From Acidimicrobiaceae bacterium (GTDB taxonomy: Bacteria; Actinomycetota; Acidimicrobiia; Acidimicrobiales; UBA8592): DNA of 15,890 nt. Position 1 is the stretch's first letter, and the number at the start of each line of letters is the position of its first letter. The stretch lies in NCBI GenBank assembly GCA_002722525.1, contig PBMJ01000013.1:1-15890 (forward strand), given 5' to 3'. Positions 14,121-15,890 of the stretch are shown in pieces. The position numbers and the translations under genes were made by a program. Under the pieces are notes generated by a model. It did no database searches. It worked only from the letters and a program-made list of their open reading frames with translations, and was not told the DNA's origin.

Positions 14121-15521
14121 CTATTGACGCGCAGGGCGAACTTTCCAAAAGTAGTTGTGGATTCCGTCAGCAGTGAATACCTTCCGGAATGTCGGTATAA
14201 CTTCCATACCAATGGAAACATCCTCTGCTTCTATATCAGTGAGCTCGATAGGTATACGGCCACCACCAACGAAGTCAACGACTGCAAATACCACAGGAGG
14301 ACTCTCAGAATAGACAAGACGGTCAACGGTGTAGGTAACGACATGCCCAGAAGTGTTCGCCATAGAAATTGGATCCATCGTATCTATCTGGTCTTCAGGG
14401 TTAGTAGAGACTCGAGATGGAGGCATATGAATCATGCCGCTCTTTTCAGCTTTTGAGGCAATAAAACCATGCTTCCATTCCGATTCTCTTGCTGCTGCAG
14501 ACGCTGATATACGTGAAGGCGCAGGCCGATTAGGAGGTTGAACTTCGAGATTTCCTTTCCATTGTAAGAAACGTTGGTAAGTTATCTCATTGCGAGAATT
14601 GATCTGTGAGGAGATTGTGTCCTTAGATTGATTTTTCTGATTGCCCGCTTCAAAAAGCAAAACTTCGATGCCATCTGATAAAACAACCAGCGCTATGATC
14701 TCTCCAGGTTCGGAAGTCTCCAACGCATGTGTTAGTAACAAAGTTGCGTCTGCTGTTCCTGCAATACCAACATCCTCAAAAAGATCTATACGCGGTTTTT
14801 CAACACCTAGAATTTTTGAGATTTGATTTTTTGCCCTGTTGTTTGACCCTGAAATAACTACAGTACTTATGTCCCCAGAAGATAATTCAGTTAGAGATAA
14901 AACTTCTTGCCAAGCCGAATCAATTAACTGGAGATACTTCGTTACTACGAAACGTTCTTCCCAGCTTTTAGAATGACGCTCATGAGGGTCCCTCCAGCGA
15001 CCTATGAATTCTTCATTAGCCGAGGATCCTCCGAGGTAACGAGCAATAAGATCTCCTTCATCCTCACCGCCAATGAGGAGCGCCGAGGCCGCATCACCTC
15101 CGTGTCCTTCGTCTTCACTAGATGGCAGACCTGTTCGAATGTCGGATTGAACTAGCAAAAGGGTCTTTGAAGAATCGAGAGCTGCTTTAAGGGCTCCGAT
15201 CCCTGATTTCTCTGCCCCGCCAAAGTCATATGCCGCAGCATTCGTATCAAGCTGAAGCGCAGCATGAATAACATTTGCATTTGTCTTATCCATGTATGGA
15301 GGATTAGAAGAGGAGAACCAGACAGCTGATGGATTGACACTGCCCGATAACGAGGAAAAGGTGATACGCGCTGCTTCAACGCCCATGGTCGCAGTGTCCT
15401 CATCATGAGAACAGACTGCCCGGACTCCTGAAGGTGTGAGTCCGCCCATGAACTCCTGTATTGATGACCTTCTAAGGAACTTCTTCGGGATATATCCTGC
15501 GCTGTTAAGTATTCCTCTCAC
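14121..15521 (-). CDS. HMG-CoA synthase-like domain fused to DUF35 OB-fold domain, active-site Cys and zinc-ribbon Cys missing
   Basis: 466 residues. The N-terminal part (about 1-310) has the thiolase-superfamily HMG-CoA-synthase layout: MRGILNSAGYIPKKFLRR start, YDFGGAEKSGIGALKAAL (98-115), GDAASALLIG (142-151), FIGRWRDPHERHSKSWEERF (172-191) and VGIAGTADATLLLTHAL (251-267). The C-terminal part (about 315-464) is a DUF35 protein: linker helix, degenerate zinc-ribbon stretch (about 350-375), then the OB fold with VVTYTVDRLVY (395-405) and VDFVGGGRIPIEL (415-427). The position of the nucleophilic Cys reads Glu104. The only Cys in the protein is Cys37, so the zinc ribbon cannot form normally. 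The GTG start fits the family N-terminus; an upstream ATG at 15529 is out of frame. Likely partners the downstream thiolase as a bridging or CoA-binding subunit, or has a non-canonical activity. Confidence 0.82.
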   Translation of the reverse strand: MRGILNSAGYIPKKFLRRSSIQEFMGGLTPSGVRAVCSHDEDTATMGVEAARITFSSLSGSVNPSAVWFSSSNPPYMDKTNANVIHAALQLDTNAAAYDFGGAEKSGIGALKAALDSSKTLLLVQSDIRTGLPSSEDEGHGGDAASALLIGGEDEGDLIARYLGGSSANEEFIGRWRDPHERHSKSWEERFVVTKYLQLIDSAWQEVLSLTELSSGDISTVVISGSNNRAKNQISKILGVEKPRIDLFEDVGIAGTADATLLLTHALETSEPGEIIALVVLSDGIEVLLFEAGNQKNQSKDTISSQINSRNEITYQRFLQWKGNLEVQPPNRPAPSRISASAAARESEWKHGFIASKAEKSGMIHMPPSRVSTNPEDQIDTMDPISMANTSGHVVTYTVDRLVYSESPPVVFAVVDFVGGGRIPIELTDIEAEDVSIGMEVIPTFRKVFTADGIHNYFWKVRPARQ

Positions 15522-15527
15522 GTGCCC

Positions 15528-15533
15528 ATTCTA
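15528..15533 (-). promoter_or_regulatory. Candidate -10 hexamer TAGAAT for leaderless HMGCS-like/DUF35 transcript
   Basis: On the minus strand TAGAAT, six bases (GGGCAC) and the GTG at 15521 follow each other with no Shine-Dalgarno. The hexamer is identical to that in front of the acyl-CoA dehydrogenase. The 115-base gap to the Rieske gene (15522-15636) holds this promoter and no other structure that I can see, so the fusion and thiolase probably form their own transcript. Confidence 0.45.
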
Positions 15534-15636
15534 GTGAGAACATCTGGTGCAATATGCGTGAAATCAGAAAGGGATTACACTCGCATACCCTTTTCCCCGA
15601 TAATTGAGGACTTTTTTATTACCATCGTGAAGAAAA

Positions 15637-15890
15637 TTAGCCGACACCACTCTTATATAGTTCTAAAAGGTCCTGATCATTATCAGCTGCTAAGAGGGCG
15701 TCTGTCCAACGATGAAAGCGTTGAGGTCCCCCTTCGTTGCGACCAAAGACGAAATGAGACTTCGCTCCAGTCTTTACAGTCTTCTGAATACGGTTCCCAG
15801 TGTAGTAATCTTCCTCAGCCACAACATACCGGAGAAAGGCCTTCTGCTTGTCAATCTTCTCCATCTGTTCCTCATCAGGTTCGAACGTAG
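15637..15890 (-). CDS. Rieske-type aromatic-ring-hydroxylating oxygenase alpha subunit, C-terminal end (partial)
   Basis: 83 residues are visible; the frame is open to the window edge, so the internal ATG at 15864 is not the true start. The visible pattern is AEEDYYTGNRIQKTVKTGAK followed by FGRNEGGPQRFHRW. It matches the extreme C-terminus of Rieske non-haem iron oxygenase alpha subunits (SRPBCC domain), which commonly read EDY...IQ..L..GA....FGRNE...FH. The Rieske centre and iron-binding motifs would lie outside the window and cannot be checked. If correct, it adds a ring or side-chain hydroxylating step to the cluster. It is upstream of the HMGCS-like gene on the same strand but separated by 115 bases. 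Confidence 0.7.
   Translation of the reverse strand, partial: TFEPDEEQMEKIDKQKAFLRYVVAEEDYYTGNRIQKTVKTGAKSHFVFGRNEGGPQRFHRWTDALLAADNDQDLLELYKSGVG

Noticed and set aside
13959..14456. 165-codon plus-strand frame spanning the thiolase and DUF35 ends
   Set aside because: It crosses two real genes in antisense and has no recognisable domain.
15522..15890. 122-codon plus-strand frame open to the right edge
   Set aside because: It runs antisense to the Rieske oxygenase C-terminus and the promoter gap; its product is Ser/Gln/Arg-rich without a family pattern.
1..15890. tRNA, rRNA, insertion sequence, CRISPR or toxin-antitoxin genes
   Set aside because: I saw no long repeats, terminal inverted repeats, spacer arrays or tRNA-like cloverleaf sequences; gaps between genes are at most about 115 bases.

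Overview
The window carries 14 recognisable protein-coding genes plus one possible gene end. There are no RNA genes, mobile elements, CRISPR arrays or phage genes that I can see. Base composition is moderate, by eye a little below 50% GC. Genes are packed very tightly: most co-directional neighbours overlap by 4 bases (ATGA or GTGA), and convergent neighbours share or abut stop codons. The enzyme set is a luciferase-like monooxygenase, a family III CoA-transferase, a PhyH oxygenase, a Rieske oxygenase, SDR, acyl-CoA dehydrogenase, SCP2-type thiolase with a DUF35 partner, and a carotenoid oxygenase. That mix, with apparently leaderless promoters, suggests a streamlined free-living bacterium that degrades organic matter, for example a marine actinobacterial (Acidimicrobiia-like) or Chloroflexota (SAR202-like) lineage. 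This placement is inference; no phylogenetic marker is present.

Layout, left to right. (1) A minus-strand operon (3030 down to 45) of acyl-CoA dehydrogenase, EthD-domain protein and EHN-type epoxide hydrolase. (2) A divergent plus-strand operon (3098-7244) of dipeptidyl-peptidase IV-like S9 peptidase, a CoA-transferase closely resembling 2-methylfumaryl-CoA isomerase (Mct), and a PhyH dioxygenase. (3) A minus-strand pair (8946 down to 7241) of SDR and luciferase-like oxidoreductase. (4) A plus-strand pair (9050-10536) of dienelactone-hydrolase-family protein and an unusual crotonase. (5) A minus-strand carotenoid oxygenase divergent from a plus-strand EamA transporter. (6) A minus-strand group at the right edge: the C-terminus of a Rieske-type oxygenase alpha subunit, then an HMG-CoA-synthase-like/DUF35 fusion and an SCP2-type thiolase.

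The enzymes together look like a broad oxidative catabolic cluster: ring or alkyl oxygenation, epoxide opening, lactone or ester hydrolysis, CoA-thioester beta-oxidation-like steps and thiolytic or aldol cleavage. No single pathway can be assigned from the sequence. The most unusual point is the thiolase partner protein. It is an HMG-CoA synthase-like domain fused to a DUF35 OB-fold domain; the nucleophilic Cys position is occupied by Glu, and every expected zinc-ribbon Cys is missing (one Cys in 466 residues). Other points worth a look are an Mct homologue without the rest of its known pathway, a crotonase lacking both usual catalytic glutamates, three candidate leaderless promoters and the zero-gap convergent gene ends.
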